NCBI GenBank assembly: GCA_965198995.1
Contig: CBDAQG010000002.1
Coordinates: 1,736,001-1,800,000 of the forward strand
Direction of reading: 5' to 3'
Length of the DNA stretch: 64,000 nt
Source of the DNA: CAXMMR01 sp965198995
GTDB taxonomy: Bacteria > Pseudomonadota > Alphaproteobacteria > Acetobacterales > Acetobacteraceae
Shown here: positions 62,845 to 64,000 of the stretch, in pieces
Numbering within the stretch: position 1 is the stretch's first letter
Layout of the letters: the number at the start of each line of letters is the position of its first letter
Program-made: the position numbers and the translations under genes
Notes under the pieces: model-generated
What the model saw: the letters and a program-made list of their open reading frames with translations, nothing else
Databases searched by the model: none
What the model was told of the DNA's origin: nothing

Positions 62845-63536
62845 GCGAGCCGCTGCAGCAGCGCCGCCGCGGCGTCACGCTCGGCGATGCGCTTGCTGCC
62901 CGCCTCGCCGCGCCCGACCTGGCCGCAGGCGGCCACCGTGATGACGAACACCGGCGCGTGCGACGGCCCCTCGCGCGAGCTGACCTGATACTCCGGCAGC
63001 GCCAGGCCGCGGCCGAGCAGCCACTCCTGCAGCGCCGTCTTCGGGTCCTTCGGCGGCAGCAACTGGCCGACCATCGCCGCCTGCCAGTGCCGGCGGACGA
63101 ACTCGCGCGCCGGCGCCAGGCCGCCATCCAGATAGAGTGCGCCGATCACCGCCTCCATCGCGTCCGCCAGCACGGTGGCGAGCTTGCCGACGCCGGCGCG
63201 GGCCTCGTTCGGCGCCACCGCCAGCACGGCGGGCAACCCGGCGTCGATGGCGATCGCGGCCAGCACCTCGCGCGAGACCAGCCGGGCATGGCGCGGGCCA
63301 AGCTCGCCCTCCTGCTCGTCGGGGAAGCGCTCGGCCAGCCACTCGGCGACGATGAGGCCAAGCACGCGGTCGCCGACGAACTCCAGCCGCTCGTTCGAGC
63401 CGGCGCCGCGCCGGGAACCGGCACGACGCGGCTTGGGGCCGAGCGAGGCGCCCTGATGCGCCGCAGAGCGATGGGTCAGCGCCTCAGCCAGCAGCTCGGG
63501 CTGCTGGAAGACGTGGCCGGTGTCGAAGTCGGTCAA
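62841..63536 (-). CDS. rnc: Ribonuclease III
   Basis: 231 aa double-strand RNA endonuclease. RNase III domain with the signature NERLEFVGDRVLGLIVAEWL (metal-binding acids), DAMEAVIGALYLDGG, and a C-terminal dsRNA-binding domain (PKTALQEWLLGRGLALPEYQV, KRIAERDAAAALL). An insertion of basic residues (KPRRAGSRRGAG) sits between helix 1 and the signature. Followed by era with a 4-bp overlap; upstream lies T-rich repeat T4, then lepB. Confidence 0.94.
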   Translation of the reverse strand: MTDFDTGHVFQQPELLAEALTHRSAAHQGASLGPKPRRAGSRRGAGSNERLEFVGDRVLGLIVAEWLAERFPDEQEGELGPRHARLVSREVLAAIAIDAGLPAVLAVAPNEARAGVGKLATVLADAMEAVIGALYLDGGLAPAREFVRRHWQAAMVGQLLPPKDPKTALQEWLLGRGLALPEYQVSSREGPSHAPVFVITVAACGQVGRGEAGSKRIAERDAAAALLQRLA

Positions 63537-63587
63537 GGCAAGCGCTGCTTTTTGACTCGCGCCGTCGCAGGACGCAGCCCTCCAACG

Positions 63588-63630
63588 AGCAAAAGTTTTT
63601 TGGTTCTTTTTTTCAAAAAAGAACCTCTTC
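63588..63630. repeat. T-rich hairpin repeat T4
   Basis: CAAAAGTTTTTTGGTTCTTT followed by a hairpin of GGTTCTTTTTTTC and AAAAAAGAACC, same layout as T1 with changed stem bases (GGTTC/GAACC instead of GCTTC/GAAGC), so the stem is conserved by compensating changes. Between lepB and rnc. Confidence 0.85.
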
Positions 63631-63631
63631 C

Positions 63632-64000
63632 TTAAGTAATGCCGTGCAGCAAACGATCCCAGCGGATCTCGAGCGGCCAGTACCAGAACTCCCAGACCGG
63701 ATGATCACCGCCGATCGAGAAGAAGATGAACTGCGCCCGGCCGACCAGGTTCTCGACCGGCACGAAGCCGAGGCCGTCCGGGCCCTGGAAGCGGCTGTCG
63801 GCGCTGTCGTCGCGATCATCGCCCATCATGAACAGGTAGCCGGCCGGCACCACGTATTCGGGCGTGTTGTTCTGCGGCGCCCCGCCCTCGACGTCGATCT
63901 GCATGATCGGGTGCTTCGGCCCGTTCGGCAGCGCCTCCAGGTAGCGCTCGCCGGCCAGCACCTGGCCGCGCTCGTCGGTCTGCTCGTAATGGCCCTTGTC
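63632..64000 (-). CDS. lepB: Signal peptidase I, C-terminal part
   Basis: The last 122 residues of a type I signal peptidase; the gene continues beyond the window end, so the catalytic Ser and Lys are not visible. The conserved box E is seen as GDDRDDSADSR, and FVPVENLVGRAQFIFFSIGG is the usual following strand. The neighbouring rnc-era confirms the standard lepB-rnc-era order. The T-rich repeat between lepB and rnc may terminate or attenuate transcription. Confidence 0.92.
   Translation of the reverse strand, partial: DKGHYEQTDERGQVLAGERYLEALPNGPKHPIMQIDVEGGAPQNNTPEYVVPAGYLFMMGDDRDDSADSRFQGPDGLGFVPVENLVGRAQFIFFSIGGDHPVWEFWYWPLEIRWDRLLHGIT

Overview
The window is GC-rich chromosomal DNA from an alphaproteobacterium, most likely of the Acetobacteraceae/Rhodospirillales. 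This is inferred from the dusB-ntrBC-ntrYX-dat-hfq-hflX cluster, fused ispDF, the ChpT phosphotransferase next to a DUF3553 gene, lepB-rnc-era, and gene order in general. No phage, IS transposase, plasmid or CRISPR locus was seen; it reads as core genome with scattered accessory genes. Layout: 1-4.7 kb, an RBBP9-like hydrolase, then (minus strand) dat with an unusual tail, hfq, hflX and an inositol-phosphatase-like gene. 4.7-12.4 kb, the minus-strand nitrogen regulators dusB-ntrB-ntrC and ntrY-ntrX. 12.7-26 kb, ispDF with a DUF7002-like gene, an RMD1/YagE-like protein, a secreted hydrolase, a slipin with a DUF4214-DUF1796 protein, a squalene-synthase-like protein, sodB, gltX, a Nudix hydrolase and a fused mercaptopyruvate sulfurtransferase/cystathionine beta-lyase. 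26-40 kb, msrP with a small membrane partner, two GT4 glycosyltransferases, argE and an aspartoacylase-like gene, arfB, glutathione-dependent formaldehyde dehydrogenase, an N-formylglutamate-amidohydrolase-like gene, a lytic transglycosylase, a less GC-rich glycosyltransferase/2OG-oxygenase pair and tRNA-Glu(CTC). 40-49 kb, malate synthase G and a divergent formate dehydrogenase locus whose catalytic subunit has an in-frame TGA (selenocysteine) followed by a SECIS-like hairpin. 49-64 kb, tspO, a GT61 enzyme with DUF1003, cysS-DUF305-trmJ, a GST, comF, a methyltransferase, moaA, DUF3553/chpT, a GT2 enzyme, era, rnc and the 3' part of lepB. The most distinctive feature is a modular family of palindromic intergenic repeats (about 23 loci, 50-310 bp) plus a second T-rich hairpin repeat (four loci). 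They sit mainly at gene 3' ends, and in several places they have become coding sequence: the linker that joins the sulfurtransferase to the cystathionine beta-lyase, the C-terminus of the squalene-synthase-like protein, and the C-terminus of a small membrane protein. Separately, dat runs in frame into an Imm27-like immunity domain of visibly different composition. Functional links inside the window: hfq and ntr genes for post-transcriptional and nitrogen control; moaA (molybdopterin) could support the Mo enzymes MsrP and formate dehydrogenase; formaldehyde dehydrogenase plus formate dehydrogenase fit C1 oxidation. No selA, selB, selC or selD gene was found here, so Sec insertion must depend on genes outside the window.
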